A stretch of DNA of 64,000 nucleotides, taken from positions 124,001 through 188,000 of the forward strand of contig JBDWQJ010000008.1 in NCBI GenBank assembly GCA_039986595.1, in the 5' to 3' direction. The notes under the pieces were generated by a model. The model did no database searches and was not told the origin of the DNA. It worked only from the letters and a program-made list of their open reading frames with translations. A program made the position numbers and the translations under genes. Below, in pieces: positions 9,565 to 18,539 of the stretch (positions are counted from its first letter, which is position 1; every line of letters starts with the position of its first letter). Origin of the DNA: Lentilitoribacter sp039986595. GTDB lineage: Bacteria > Pseudomonadota > Alphaproteobacteria > Rhizobiales > Rhizobiaceae.

Positions 9565-9887
9565 GATGTCTGCTCCTCTTTAAGAGCTAGAATGGCTTTT
9601 TCAATCTCTTCATCCGATGGTTTTGGTTCACCCGATTTATAAGTCATGATAATTTGATCAGTTACCGTATCACGTACACAATTAAAATAGCGTCCGCAGC
9701 CATGGATATGCCGCCATCTTTCAAAAATTATGCCGCGCTTGTTTTCGCGAATAAACAAAAACTTTTCCATATCGTCAGCAGAAATTTCAGCCAAATTGCT
9801 TGGGCGTTCAATATGTGCTTCACCAGCATGACGAAACTCAAGTTCCGGGCGCTCTTCTTGGCAGTAAGGGCATCTAATATAAAGCAT
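9561..9887 (-). CDS. soxD: Sarcosine oxidase, delta subunit
   Basis: A 108 aa zinc-binding subunit. CPYC at residues 6-9 and the later HIHGCGRYFNCVRD segment supply the Cys3His zinc site known from SoxD. A good Shine-Dalgarno (AAGGGAG) precedes the ATG at 9887. It lies 11 bp after soxB and overlaps soxA by 4 bp. Confidence 0.95.
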   Translation of the reverse strand: MLYIRCPYCQEERPELEFRHAGEAHIERPSNLAEISADDMEKFLFIRENKRGIIFERWRHIHGCGRYFNCVRDTVTDQIIMTYKSGEPKPSDEEIEKAILALKEEQTS

Positions 9888-9898
9888 CTTATTCTCCC

Positions 9899-11152
9899 TT
9901 AATGCGCAACAGCGGCAGCAGCTGATTCATCAACCAATCGACCGGTCTTAAAGCGATCCAGCGTGAAAAACTCATTGATCTTATGTGGTGCGTCATTGGC
10001 AATTGTATGGGCAAATACATGCGCGGACCCTGGTGTGGCTTTAAACCCACCAGTGCCCCAACCACAATTTACATAAAGACCCTTCACTGGTGTCTTCGCC
10101 AAAATCGGAGAGCGATCAGGCGTTACATCAACGGTTCCTGCCCATGTCCGCATCATTTTCACACGGCTAAACGTCGGGAATAATTCACAGATTGCTTCAA
10201 GGTTATGATTGGTAATATGCAAGCTGCCATTTGGCGCGTAAGACGTATATTGATCCGTACCAGCGCCGATCACCAACTCACCCTTATCTGATTGAGATAT
10301 ATATGTGTGAACACTGTTGGACATCACAACACATGGGAAAATCGGCTTCAAGGGCTCTGATACAAGTGCTTGCAGTGGGAAGCTTTCAAGCGGCATGCGA
10401 ACATCAGCCATTTGCATAATGTGTGATGTGTTACCTGCAGCCACAACACCAACTTTTTTCGCACCGATAAAGCCTTTTCCAGTTTCGACGCCTGTCACAG
10501 ACCCGTCCGCAGCGCGGCGAATTCCTGTAACTTCGCAATTTTGAATAACATCAACCCCAAGTGCAGACGCTGCGCGCGCATACCCCCATGCCACAGCATC
10601 ATGGCGCGCTGTGCCACCTTTTCGCTGCAAGGCTGCACCCATAATTGGATAACGGCTTGATTTTGAAATATTAAGCGGTGGACAAAACTCTTTAGCTTCT
10701 TGCGGTGACAACCACTCATTTTGCACACCATTAAGACGGTTTGCATGAACGTGGCGTTTGAGCACCTGAACATCGTGCACATTATGTGCAACCATCATCA
10801 CACCACGAGCAGAATACATGACATTGTAATTAATGTCCTGGCTTAAACCATCCCACATATTCAATGCGTGATTATAAAGCCCTGCACTTTCATCATATAG
10901 ATAGTTCGAGCGAATGACCGTGGTATTTCGCCCGGTATTACCACCACCGAGCCAACCTTTCTCCAAAACAGCGATGTTTCGGATACCATGCTCCTTTGCA
11001 AGATAATACGCCGTTCCAAGTCCATGGCCACCAGCACCGATGATAATCACGTCATACGACGATTTAGGTTCTGGAGAACCCCATTGTTCTTCCCACCCTT
11101 TGTGCTGACGCATAGCTTCGCGGGCAAGTGCAAATATTGAATATTTACGCAT
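9899..11152 (-). CDS. soxB: Sarcosine oxidase, beta subunit (flavoprotein)
   Basis: A 417 aa catalytic FAD/FMN subunit of the DAO fold. The FAD-binding motif VIIIGAGGHGLGTAYYLA lies near residue 35. The RHDAVAWG segment carries the histidine to which FMN is covalently bound in known SoxB. GWGTGGFKATPGS near the C-terminus is the second flavin-contacting stretch. It is the first gene of the operon soxB-soxD-soxA-soxG, which is transcribed leftwards from the 305 bp region shared with rpsU. AAGGACG precedes the ATG at 11152. With the DMGDH-type enzymes at 46.7-52 kb it points to growth on methylated glycines or betaines. Confidence 0.96.
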   Translation of the reverse strand: MRKYSIFALAREAMRQHKGWEEQWGSPEPKSSYDVIIIGAGGHGLGTAYYLAKEHGIRNIAVLEKGWLGGGNTGRNTTVIRSNYLYDESAGLYNHALNMWDGLSQDINYNVMYSARGVMMVAHNVHDVQVLKRHVHANRLNGVQNEWLSPQEAKEFCPPLNISKSSRYPIMGAALQRKGGTARHDAVAWGYARAASALGVDVIQNCEVTGIRRAADGSVTGVETGKGFIGAKKVGVVAAGNTSHIMQMADVRMPLESFPLQALVSEPLKPIFPCVVMSNSVHTYISQSDKGELVIGAGTDQYTSYAPNGSLHITNHNLEAICELFPTFSRVKMMRTWAGTVDVTPDRSPILAKTPVKGLYVNCGWGTGGFKATPGSAHVFAHTIANDAPHKINEFFTLDRFKTGRLVDESAAAAVAH

Positions 11153-11179
11153 ATGCAGGCTCGTCCTTTAAATGCTCTT

Positions 11180-11190
11180 AAACTGTTCTA
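11180..11190 (+). repeat. Left copy of 11 bp inverted repeat AAACTGTTCTA
   Basis: Exact copy of AAACTGTTCTA; the exact reverse complement occurs at 11276-11286. It starts 28 bp upstream of the soxB start codon, so it could be an operator or lie in the leader. Confidence 0.6.
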
Positions 11191-11275
11191 GGAAAGTTTA
11201 TACCAAACCATTGATTATTCATAACAAACAAATACCAAAACCAAATGTCTCGCAAGTGAAATTTTAAGACGTTTT

Positions 11276-11286
11276 TAGAACAGTTT
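11276..11286 (-). repeat. Right copy of 11 bp inverted repeat AAACTGTTCTA
   Basis: TAGAACAGTTT on the plus strand, an exact reverse complement of 11180-11190, separated from it by 85 bp (about eight helical turns). The two could bind one regulator with looping. Confidence 0.6.
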
Positions 11287-11457
11287 GCGATGAGCATATA
11301 TTTTGAAGAAATTTCCTGAATTTCATATAGCTTTAGTATGGACATAAAACGCTAAACCTGATATCCAACCCTTAATCGTGACGCTATGTGCTGAACGAAT
11401 GAGATTTTATTTGCTGTTTATAACGAGCAGCCTTTTTGAAAAATTTAAGGAATTAAC

Positions 11458-11682
11458 GTGCAAGTACTTGTCCGCGACAACAATGTCGATCAGGCTCTTA
11501 GAGCGCTTAAAAAGAAAATGCAGCGCGAAGGTATTTTTCGTGAAATGAAAATGCGTGACTTCTACGAGAAACCATCTCAAAAGCGCGCTCGTGAAAAAGC
11601 AGAAGCTGTGCGTCGTGTGCGCAAATTAGCACGTAAACGTGCTCAGCGCGAAGGTTTAATTGGCGGACGCAGCGGTCGCTAA
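11458..11682 (+). CDS. rpsU: 30S ribosomal protein S21
   Basis: The 74 aa small-subunit protein S21 begins MQVLVRDNNVDQALRALKKK, the standard sequence, and ends with the basic RKRAQREGLIGGR tail typical of alphaproteobacterial S21. The start codon is GTG at 11458 with TAAGGA upstream. It is a single-gene unit followed by a canonical terminator. Confidence 0.97.
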   Translation: MQVLVRDNNVDQALRALKKKMQREGIFREMKMRDFYEKPSQKRAREKAEAVRRVRKLARKRAQREGLIGGRSGR

Positions 11683-11725
11683 GCCACTGCCGTTTTTTCG
11701 TCGATTTCACGACTTATAACTATTG

Positions 11726-11757
11726 GCGGAGACGAGTTGATCGTCCCCGCTTTTTTT
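11726..11757 (+). terminator. Rho-independent terminator of rpsU
   Basis: 10 bp stem GCGGAGACGA / TCGTCCCCGC (one A/C mismatch), GTTGA loop, followed by seven Ts. Confidence 0.9.
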
Positions 11758-11846
11758 GTGTATGATATGTGCTAAGTTGTTGTACTTTCAGCGAGATGTG
11801 AGACTTTTAAATGACAGTGAAATCTGACCGGTTAGAACTTCCTTCT

Positions 11847-12671
11847 ATGACCTCCAAATTTCGCCAAGTACTTTTAGGGTGCGTTTTAGTCTCTACGCTT
11901 GCACTTGTGGCTTGTGAAACAACCACAACCAGTTCCGATGTTATCCGTCTTGATAGAGAACAGGGTTCTGAACAAAACATCTCATCGTTAACATCCGTGA
12001 TCGCAGCCAACCCGAATGACCCAGAAGGGTATAATGTGCGCGGATCAGCCTATGGTAAAGCCGGGCAATTTAATTCTGCGTTGGAAGACTTCAACAAAGC
12101 GATCGCAATCAACCCTCGCTTTCACCAAGCCTATGCAAATAGAGCTTTGATTTATCGCAACATTAATCAACCGATTAAAGCTGCGAACGATTATAATCAG
12201 GCCATCCGCATCAACCCGCAATATGACGCTGCATATATCGGGCGCGGAAACTTATATAGACAAGCTGGCAGAACATCTGAAGCATTTGCTGATTTCAACA
12301 GAGCAATTGATCTGGGTACTGTTGATCCGCGCGCATTTCACAATCGCGGGGTAATTTACCAAATTCGTGGGGAACATCTAAAAGCTATCGGTGACTTTGC
12401 AAGATCAATCTCACTAGCGCCAGATTCACCGGAACCATTTAATGGTCGCGGTATCTCTCAATTGGTTTTGGGTAAAGAAGATGAAGCACTTGAAGATTTC
12501 AATCGTGCTATCAACCTAGATAAAACGGTTGCCGAATCTTGGTCAAATCAAGCTCTGGTATATGAGCAACGCGGCGACAAATCACGCGCTAGAAAATCAT
12601 ATATTCGCGCGATTGCTCTCAATCCGAATTATCAACCTGCCAAAGATGGCCTTGCGCGCGTTCGCAACTAA
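11847..12671 (+). CDS. TPR-repeat lipoprotein
   Basis: A secreted, probably lipid-anchored, tetratricopeptide-repeat protein. From the ATG at 11847 the protein starts with a short basic n-region, a hydrophobic stretch and the lipobox LVAC, a good signal-peptidase II site. An in-frame ATG at 11811 would add 12 residues and make a poorer signal, so I prefer 11847. After a Thr/Ser-rich linker there are about seven 34-residue TPR units (pattern YxNRGxxYRxxGxxxxAxxDFxxAIxxxP) to the C-terminus. It resembles NlpI-like TPR lipoproteins that scaffold envelope enzymes, but I cannot name a partner. Confidence 0.85.
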   Translation: MTSKFRQVLLGCVLVSTLALVACETTTTSSDVIRLDREQGSEQNISSLTSVIAANPNDPEGYNVRGSAYGKAGQFNSALEDFNKAIAINPRFHQAYANRALIYRNINQPIKAANDYNQAIRINPQYDAAYIGRGNLYRQAGRTSEAFADFNRAIDLGTVDPRAFHNRGVIYQIRGEHLKAIGDFARSISLAPDSPEPFNGRGISQLVLGKEDEALEDFNRAINLDKTVAESWSNQALVYEQRGDKSRARKSYIRAIALNPNYQPAKDGLARVRN

Positions 12672-12764
12672 TTCCATCTATTTTTTTCCATTAGGCAAAA
12701 TAAAACGCGCGAGACCATTTCAAGCCCGCACGTTTAAAAAAAATGTATGATCTCTATTAAGTGA

Positions 12765-12998
12765 TCAGATAATCTTGTTCATGATGAAACGCCCAACAAC
12801 GAGCAGAACAAAGAACGAGATAAAGCCAGTTAGCAAGCCACCTGAGGTGAAAAAACCAATCGCCATTGCGATTAGCAAAGCAACACAAATCAAAGTGCCG
12901 TACTTTGTTCCGACCATAAACACGTTATATGTTTTATCGTGCTCAGAGTAATCCATTTCAGCGCCAAGCTCGACTGGACCTGTCTCTTGTTTAGCCAT
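12765..12998 (-). CDS. aa3-type cytochrome c oxidase subunit IV
   Basis: A 77 aa protein with the hallmark MDYSEHDKTY motif (residues 15-24) of the small bacterial aa3-oxidase subunit IV, followed by two hydrophobic segments (about residues 33-50 and 53-72). It would pack against the core subunits I-III, which are not in this window. It is a single gene between a TPR lipoprotein (convergent) and the acyltransferase gene. Confidence 0.88.
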   Translation of the reverse strand: MAKQETGPVELGAEMDYSEHDKTYNVFMVGTKYGTLICVALLIAMAIGFFTSGGLLTGFISFFVLLVVGRFIMNKII

Positions 12999-13078
12999 CT
13001 ATCTTCTCCAGATTAAATAATATTTGCCAGAGATTTACACAATTCGCGTGAGCGAGGCAATGCGAAATTGATTGATTT

Positions 13079-13822
13079 TCACCCATAAAACGATTGAACT
13101 TGGGGAATAATCGACAATGGCGGCAGATTTATTTCCGACAAAGGGGCAAACATACGTTTTTGTTCAAACGCTGTAGAGTTGAAAAACGGGTATCGTTTCT
13201 TAATCGAAGGCAGTGTTTGTTTGATATGCCCGCCGTAAATATCAAGATCACAGTCAAGATATGCGTTATATTTTGGTTCTGCCAGCGGATTGAAATTTAA
13301 AAAACGACGATAAAATGCCCGATGGTTTGACCTTATAATTGCAAGACAGTGATCTGCTTTATAATATTCAGACGCCATAAGTGCTGTCCGCACAGTTAAA
13401 TATGCAAGACCAGGAACTTCCTTGATTAAAATAGGATCTGCTGCAAATTTTAAAGGATCAACAACGCTCATCCCTGCATCGAGCATTGGACCAACAACCT
13501 CAGGGAATTGCTTCATCGCAAGCCCATCTTGTTGCTGAGATGTTACGTGATGGATGCGCATTGTTGCAACCAATTGCTCAAGATAATAAACACCAATGAC
13601 ATGTGCATTGGCAGCAAAGTCTTCTTTATCTATCATGATTGAATGCTTATCTGGTGCGAGCCCAACGGGTTCATAAGCGCGTCGCCTTAACGCTGCCACC
13701 TCTTCTAGATCTTCAATAGATTCAACACGACGATATTCAATATCTTCCATCAATGTCATAAGTTTTTGATTGAAACTGCCAATTGCCCGCACGCCTGTCA
13801 TCACATTACTCCACAAACTCAT
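13079..13822 (-). CDS. FeeM/LuxI-like GNAT-fold N-acyltransferase
   Basis: The 247 aa product resembles N-acyl amino acid synthases of the FeeM type, structural cousins of LuxI acyl-homoserine-lactone synthases. Visible parts are IEYRRVESIEDLEEVAALRRRAYEP (an acyl-substrate entry region), an arginine-rich strand LVATMRIHH, and a C-terminal half with AIIRSNHRAFYRRFLNF. Such enzymes use acyl-ACP or acyl-CoA to acylate an amine; the product here cannot be told. No luxR gene is adjacent. Upstream (13844-13917) are three perfect TTAA-N7-TTAA boxes, and at 13941-13959 an imperfect palindrome TAAGTG-N7-CACTTA. The GGDEF-EAL gene lies upstream on the same strand, 169 bp away. Confidence 0.65.
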   Translation of the reverse strand: MSLWSNVMTGVRAIGSFNQKLMTLMEDIEYRRVESIEDLEEVAALRRRAYEPVGLAPDKHSIMIDKEDFAANAHVIGVYYLEQLVATMRIHHVTSQQQDGLAMKQFPEVVGPMLDAGMSVVDPLKFAADPILIKEVPGLAYLTVRTALMASEYYKADHCLAIIRSNHRAFYRRFLNFNPLAEPKYNAYLDCDLDIYGGHIKQTLPSIKKRYPFFNSTAFEQKRMFAPLSEINLPPLSIIPQVQSFYG

Positions 13823-13843
13823 CTAACGAGGTGGAATATAATG

Positions 13844-13858
13844 TTAAAGTTTTATTAA
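13844..13858. promoter_or_regulatory. CtrA-type box 1
   Basis: TTAA-AGTTTTA-TTAA, an exact match to the TTAA-N7-TTAA consensus of the cell-cycle regulator CtrA, 22-36 bp upstream of the acyltransferase start codon. Confidence 0.6.
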
Positions 13859-13885
13859 TGATATGATTCAATTGAAAACTATCGA

Positions 13886-13900
13886 TTAAGTTTTCATTAA
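13886..13900. promoter_or_regulatory. CtrA-type box 2
   Basis: TTAA-GTTTTCA-TTAA, a second exact consensus match, 2 bp from box 3. Confidence 0.62.
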
Positions 13901-13902
13901 GG

Positions 13903-13917
13903 TTAACAAATAGTTAA
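13903..13917. promoter_or_regulatory. CtrA-type box 3
   Basis: TTAA-CAAATAG-TTAA, a third exact match, in the fuller context GTTAAC...GTTAATC. Boxes 2 and 3 would place two dimers 17 bp apart upstream of the acyltransferase gene. Confidence 0.62.
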
Positions 13918-13991
13918 TCTACACAGCTCAGACACTAAAATAAGTGCAATTGTCACTTAGATGTTCAAAAGTTTGTCAGAAAATGAAACTA

Positions 13992-16301
13992 CTATGCCTG
14001 TTTATTCGGCAATGCGGAAACGCCACCTTTTGTGCGATCTAATTTCCGAGATAATTCACGGATCGCTGATTTTGGCATTGGCATACCAAAAATAAAGCCC
14101 TGAATGATATCTGCACAATTGTTTTGGCGGATAACTTCAAGCTGCTCGTTTGTCTCAACGCCCTCGGTTACGATTTCCAAGCCAAGTTCACGAGACATAT
14201 GGATGATCCCGCGAAGGAGTTTTAGTTTTTGCTCGTCTTGAACAATATCGCGAACAAATGAACGATCAATTTTGACTTTATTAAGCGGAAGCTTGTCCAA
14301 ATAACTCAGGCTTGAATAACCAGTACCAAAATCATCGATCGCGATCGACATTCCCATTTGGCGCATTTCACGCAGCAACATGGCAGCTTTATCAGCCTCG
14401 TCAACAACCGCGCTTTCGGTAACTTCAAGATGCAGACGTTGCGGCGCTAATCCTGAAGCTAACAAAGCTTGGGATATGACTTTAATGATATGATTATCTA
14501 CCAAGTCATGCGCAGACAGATTTACAGACACAAACATATGTTCGGGCCAAGTTGTACAATCTTGAACAGCATTTCGGATCATAGTTTGTGTCAATTCACG
14601 CACAACGCCAATTTCTTCAGCTAGCGGAATATATATACCCGGCGATATTGGACCAAGCTTAGGATGGTTCCAGCGTGATAATGCTTCAGCACCGACAATT
14701 TTCCGGCCATCAGGGGTAAACATTGGTTGGTATGCTGCAGATAGTGAATTTGTTTTCAACGCTTCACGCAGATCAGTCTTTAGTTGCTGTCGTTCGGTGT
14801 ATTTTTCATCCATCGACAATTCAAACTGCGACCAATTATTATTGCCATGTTTGCGGGCATCACGCTTTGCGATATCGGCACAAACCTGCATTTCTTCCAA
14901 TTTGAAATCAGTTTTATCACGAACCACAAGGCCACCACAGAAGCTGACATTAATTTCCATGCCGTCTATTTCATAAACACGGCAAATGTCCTCAAATAAA
15001 TCCTTCATATGGTTTTTGATAACATCTTCTTTATGATGCGGGAACAGAGCAACAAATTCATCGCCACCAAACCGTGACACAAGAATACCATGCTGTTTTG
15101 CAATATCATTGATGCGCCCAGCGACTTTTTGCAACAACGCATCACCAATAAGATAACCTTTGGTTTCGTTAATATGCTTGAAATCAATAATATCAAAAAC
15201 CGCAAATCCAACTTTTGATTTAGAAGCCGTATTAAGTAATTTATCGTGGATGAGTTGACGGAACCATTCGCGGTTAGGCGTATTGGTTAGACCATCATAG
15301 CGCGCCATATGCAGGATTTTTTGATCAGAACGAACTTTGTTTGTTACATCTTGGAAAATAATGACAACACCATCATCGCTTTGATGGCGGGCGGTAAACT
15401 CGAACAATTGATGATTATCAATCTCCAACGTCATGCGGGATTTACGACCTGCTATAAGGCTTAGAATATCGGATTGAAGTGTTTTCCGTTTCTTTTCTGA
15501 AACAGTATCGCCTCTTAATACATAGCGCAAAACAACATCAATAGGCTTACCTTCAAGCTCCGCTATCTGCGGTATGCCGAGCATTGATTTAGCTTTATAA
15601 TTGACCACACGCAGTCTCTGGTCTGAATCAATCATGATCAGACCGTGGGACATATTATTTATCGCACCATCCAAACGGTCAGCAAGAACAGTACTTTGTT
15701 TTTGCGCCATAACGCTTGAATAAAGAACCTCGCGAACACCATTGGCCAAAGAGCGTGTCGACAAGAAAACTGGCAATAAGAGCAAAGCCAACACACGCAC
15801 ATAAACGTCATCTGATGCGATAAATCCGATTAAAACAGGAATACAAACAGCCAAGACCATCATATCGACGTTAATTTTGGAGCCAAAATTTCGACCCACC
15901 ACTGCAACCAATGTCGCAAAAGTTACTGAAACTGTTGCAAGCTGCGCAAAGCCAGATGTCGTTTGAATAAATGTGTAAGCGGTCATAACGCCAAGCAGCA
16001 GCGTGATTGAAACGGCGCCAATGACATAACGCCTTTCCCAACGCTGGGTTTCTTCTAGCGTTATCTCACCTTGATCTGCTTGATCAAATTTACGCATATC
16101 AAGCACGCGTACCGCCCAAATAGCGACAATACCGGCTGCAAAGAGCATAAATTCAAGTTGGTGTGTGTTTAAATAAACGACAATTGCGACGATGACATGC
16201 GAAAGCATTCCGATGAACAGAGTACTTCTTTTTGTATACAGCGACCGAACAAATGATAGCCGGACATCTGATGTCACATCATTGTTATCATTTACTTGCA
16301 T
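13992..16301 (-). CDS. Membrane GGDEF-EAL protein with PAS domain (c-di-GMP turnover)
   Basis: A 769 aa inner-membrane signalling protein. Residues about 28-195 hold roughly six hydrophobic segments, followed by a PAS-like region (LDGAINNMSHGLIMIDSDQR). The diguanylate cyclase domain has an intact active site, RFGGDEFVALF. The phosphodiesterase domain has the signature AEALSRWNHP (an EAL motif) and DDFGTGYSSLSYL, then QGFIFGMPMP. Both domains therefore look catalytically competent, so the net activity cannot be predicted from sequence. It is a single gene, divergent from nothing, upstream of the FeeM-like gene on the same strand. Confidence 0.92.
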   Translation of the reverse strand: MQVNDNNDVTSDVRLSFVRSLYTKRSTLFIGMLSHVIVAIVVYLNTHQLEFMLFAAGIVAIWAVRVLDMRKFDQADQGEITLEETQRWERRYVIGAVSITLLLGVMTAYTFIQTTSGFAQLATVSVTFATLVAVVGRNFGSKINVDMMVLAVCIPVLIGFIASDDVYVRVLALLLLPVFLSTRSLANGVREVLYSSVMAQKQSTVLADRLDGAINNMSHGLIMIDSDQRLRVVNYKAKSMLGIPQIAELEGKPIDVVLRYVLRGDTVSEKKRKTLQSDILSLIAGRKSRMTLEIDNHQLFEFTARHQSDDGVVIIFQDVTNKVRSDQKILHMARYDGLTNTPNREWFRQLIHDKLLNTASKSKVGFAVFDIIDFKHINETKGYLIGDALLQKVAGRINDIAKQHGILVSRFGGDEFVALFPHHKEDVIKNHMKDLFEDICRVYEIDGMEINVSFCGGLVVRDKTDFKLEEMQVCADIAKRDARKHGNNNWSQFELSMDEKYTERQQLKTDLREALKTNSLSAAYQPMFTPDGRKIVGAEALSRWNHPKLGPISPGIYIPLAEEIGVVRELTQTMIRNAVQDCTTWPEHMFVSVNLSAHDLVDNHIIKVISQALLASGLAPQRLHLEVTESAVVDEADKAAMLLREMRQMGMSIAIDDFGTGYSSLSYLDKLPLNKVKIDRSFVRDIVQDEQKLKLLRGIIHMSRELGLEIVTEGVETNEQLEVIRQNNCADIIQGFIFGMPMPKSAIRELSRKLDRTKGGVSALPNKQA

Positions 16302-16402
16302 TAGTTAGTTCCAACTCAACTATATGCAAATTAGAACAAGTGGGTTAAAAAAAGAGTTAAAATCCCAGAGATTTAGCTAATATTTTACACCATTAGATTT
16401 TA

Positions 16403-17365
16403 CTATTTTATACTAATGTGTAGGGTTTCTGGAACGGGCGATATCGGCGCTTTACCGGCAAACCAATTCACCAAATTATCAACCTGCAGGTCACCCATCG
16501 CGTTGCGTGTATGAACTGATGCAGAGGCAACATGAGGCAACATTGAGACATTATCTAACGTGAAAAAGTCTTGTCGAGGATCTGGCTCATTTTCAAAGAC
16601 ATCCAATCCTGCCGCCGCAATTGTCTTATCTTCAAGCGCTTTAATTAATGCATCTTCATCGGCAACAGATCCACGACCCACATTAATAAACACTCCGTTA
16701 GAGCCTAACGCAGTTAAGATCTCAGCATTTATAGACTTTATCGTAGCATCTGTTCCCGGAACGATTGATATCAATGTGTCTACATCTTTTACCATATCCA
16801 ATAACGTTGAGTGATATTTATAGGAAAATCCGTCCTTTTCAGTTCGCGTATGATAGTGGATATCAACACCAAAGCCTTCAAGTCGCTTTGCAATTTCTTG
16901 CCCAATACGCCCCAAACCATAAATCCCCACCTTGCGATTGCGCATCGTAAGCGGCGTTAGACGGTAATTACCCTTCCCAACCCAGTCACCTTGTCGAATA
17001 TGAGCTTCTGCTTTTGGTAACTCGCGCAGCGTATTTAACAAAAGGCCAATTGTTGTATCAGCAACTTCCTCGCTTAAAACATCAGGCGTATTGCAAACCA
17101 TGACATTATTCTCACCCGCAAATTGCGCATCAATCACATCATAGCCCACACCAAAGTGAGCAATTATTTCTAACGATGGCAGCCCTTTGATAAATTTATT
17201 GGGTAAGTGGATCGCGGATGCGATACCCTTAATCTTGGCCTTCTGCTCGTCGCTTATTAGATCCAAATCCGCCGTTTCAATACGCATCATTTCAAAATCA
17301 GCGGCAACACGTTGAACAACGTGTTCATAAATTGCACCCGGAATAAGAACTACAGGCTTTGTCAT
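16403..17365 (-). CDS. D-isomer-specific 2-hydroxyacid dehydrogenase (glyoxylate/hydroxypyruvate reductase-like)
   Basis: A 320 aa NAD(P)-dependent reductase of 2-oxoacids. The cofactor loop is GLGRIGQEIAKRL, and the catalytic triad can be seen as Arg in SIVPGT/INVGRGS, Glu in ENEPDP and His in LPHVASAS. Length and motifs fit the GhrB-like group that reduces glyoxylate, hydroxypyruvate or 2-ketogluconate. The ATG at 17365 is used because TTGAGG lies 7 nt upstream. A LacI-family regulator gene ends 37 bp upstream on the same strand, so the dehydrogenase may be its target; substrate specificity is inferred only at family level. Confidence 0.85.
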   Translation of the reverse strand: MTKPVVLIPGAIYEHVVQRVAADFEMMRIETADLDLISDEQKAKIKGIASAIHLPNKFIKGLPSLEIIAHFGVGYDVIDAQFAGENNVMVCNTPDVLSEEVADTTIGLLLNTLRELPKAEAHIRQGDWVGKGNYRLTPLTMRNRKVGIYGLGRIGQEIAKRLEGFGVDIHYHTRTEKDGFSYKYHSTLLDMVKDVDTLISIVPGTDATIKSINAEILTALGSNGVFINVGRGSVADEDALIKALEDKTIAAAGLDVFENEPDPRQDFFTLDNVSMLPHVASASVHTRNAMGDLQVDNLVNWFAGKAPISPVPETLHISIK

Positions 17366-17402
17366 ATTAAACCTCAATGTGAGTTATCATATTTTAAATA
17401 AA

Positions 17403-18425
17403 TTAACTGCGCGGAACCATAGGTGCCGTAGATTGGCGAATGCGCATTTCTGGCTTGATGAGGTGTAAACCATTCACTTCATCTGAACCCGACAACCGAT
17501 CGAGCAATGCACGCGCTGCGCGCCGCCCGACCATCGACTGACCATTCCACACTGTTGTGAGCGCCGGCATAGAAATTGATGCCTCGATCAAATCATCGTA
17601 GCCAGTGACAGAGATATCCTTACCAGGGACTAACCCCGCGCGATAAATACCATTGATCAATCCGATTGCTACCAAATCATTCCAGCACACAGCGGCTGTT
17701 GGCTTTTGCGACATAGAAAGGAAATTCACCGCCGCTTCAAAACCTTCTTGTTTGGTTCGTGGGCCTGATACGCGCAATAACGGATCAACTTCTAAACCAG
17801 CCTTTTTAAGGGCTTCCACATAACCGCGATACCTGTCGCGACCTGTAGACGTATTATCTGCACCACCAACAAAGGCAATGGATTTGTGACCCAAACCAAT
17901 AAGATGGTTGGTCGCTAGCGCAATCCCATATGCGTCATCCCCGCGATATGTCGGTATATCAAGCTCAGGAACTGAACGGGCAATTAGAACCGCCGGCATA
18001 CCATTATCTTCGGCAAGCTTTATATCTCGCGAAGGCGTGTCAATGGCGGGTGACATGATCACACCATCGGCACCCAATTGCAGCAATGTTTCTAGAAAGT
18101 CTCGTTGCTTTTGCACTGAATCATAATGATTGGAAAGAATAAAAGTCTGTCGACTCCGATCCAGCTCGCTTTCAATGGCCTTTAAAATTTCAGCATAAAA
18201 TGGGTTCATAATGTCATGAACCACAACACCAACGATACCAGATCGTGAGGTTCTTAAACTTGCGGCGCGACGATTGTAAATATACCCCATATCAAGGGCT
18301 GCATCTTTTATTTTTTGCCGCGTATCTTCTGCAACAAGGGGGCTGTCTCTGAGAGCCAACGATACGGTTGCAGTGGATACACCCAACTGATCTGCAATCG
18401 TGGATAATTTTACTTTCTGCGCCAA
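17403..18425 (-). CDS. LacI-family transcriptional regulator
   Basis: A 340 aa regulator: N-terminal LacI helix-turn-helix (KLSTIADQLGVSTATVSLALRD), hinge NRRAASLRTSRSG, then a periplasmic-binding-protein-like sugar-binding core (GVVVHDIMNPFYAEIL, FVGGADNTSTGRDRYRGY, VTGYDDLIEASISMPALTTV). The HTH begins at the very N-terminus, so the TTG at 18425 with GGAAGGG upstream is the only workable start. It probably controls the neighbouring hydroxyacid dehydrogenase gene; the effector is unknown. Confidence 0.9.
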   Translation of the reverse strand: MAQKVKLSTIADQLGVSTATVSLALRDSPLVAEDTRQKIKDAALDMGYIYNRRAASLRTSRSGIVGVVVHDIMNPFYAEILKAIESELDRSRQTFILSNHYDSVQKQRDFLETLLQLGADGVIMSPAIDTPSRDIKLAEDNGMPAVLIARSVPELDIPTYRGDDAYGIALATNHLIGLGHKSIAFVGGADNTSTGRDRYRGYVEALKKAGLEVDPLLRVSGPRTKQEGFEAAVNFLSMSQKPTAAVCWNDLVAIGLINGIYRAGLVPGKDISVTGYDDLIEASISMPALTTVWNGQSMVGRRAARALLDRLSGSDEVNGLHLIKPEMRIRQSTAPMVPRS

Positions 18426-18539
18426 CTCAAACCCTTCCCCCAGACGCCAAGCATATCGAACAATCGAAATCTTTAACGCACTGCTTTCAATAATTTAGAA
18501 AAATATTTAAATTATTTAAATTGGTTTTGCAAATCTTCT

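Larger units (their letters stand above)
11153..11457. other. Intergenic region between soxB and rpsU (divergent promoters)
   Basis: 305 bp AT-rich region that must hold the promoters of the sox operon (leftwards) and rpsU (rightwards). It contains no gene that I can support. Its only clear structure is a widely spaced 11 bp inverted repeat (11180-11190 and 11276-11286), listed separately. Confidence 0.7.

Noticed and set aside
6009..11152. sox genes as sulfur-oxidation (thiosulfate) sox cluster
   Set aside because: The symbol is shared, but the motifs are those of heterotetrameric sarcosine oxidase (GcvT domain, covalent FMN His, zinc-binding delta subunit). No SoxXYZ or haem motif is present.
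16349..16364. TTAA-N8-TTAA upstream of the GGDEF-EAL gene as a CtrA box
   Set aside because: The spacer is 8, not 7, in an A-rich run, so it is not counted.
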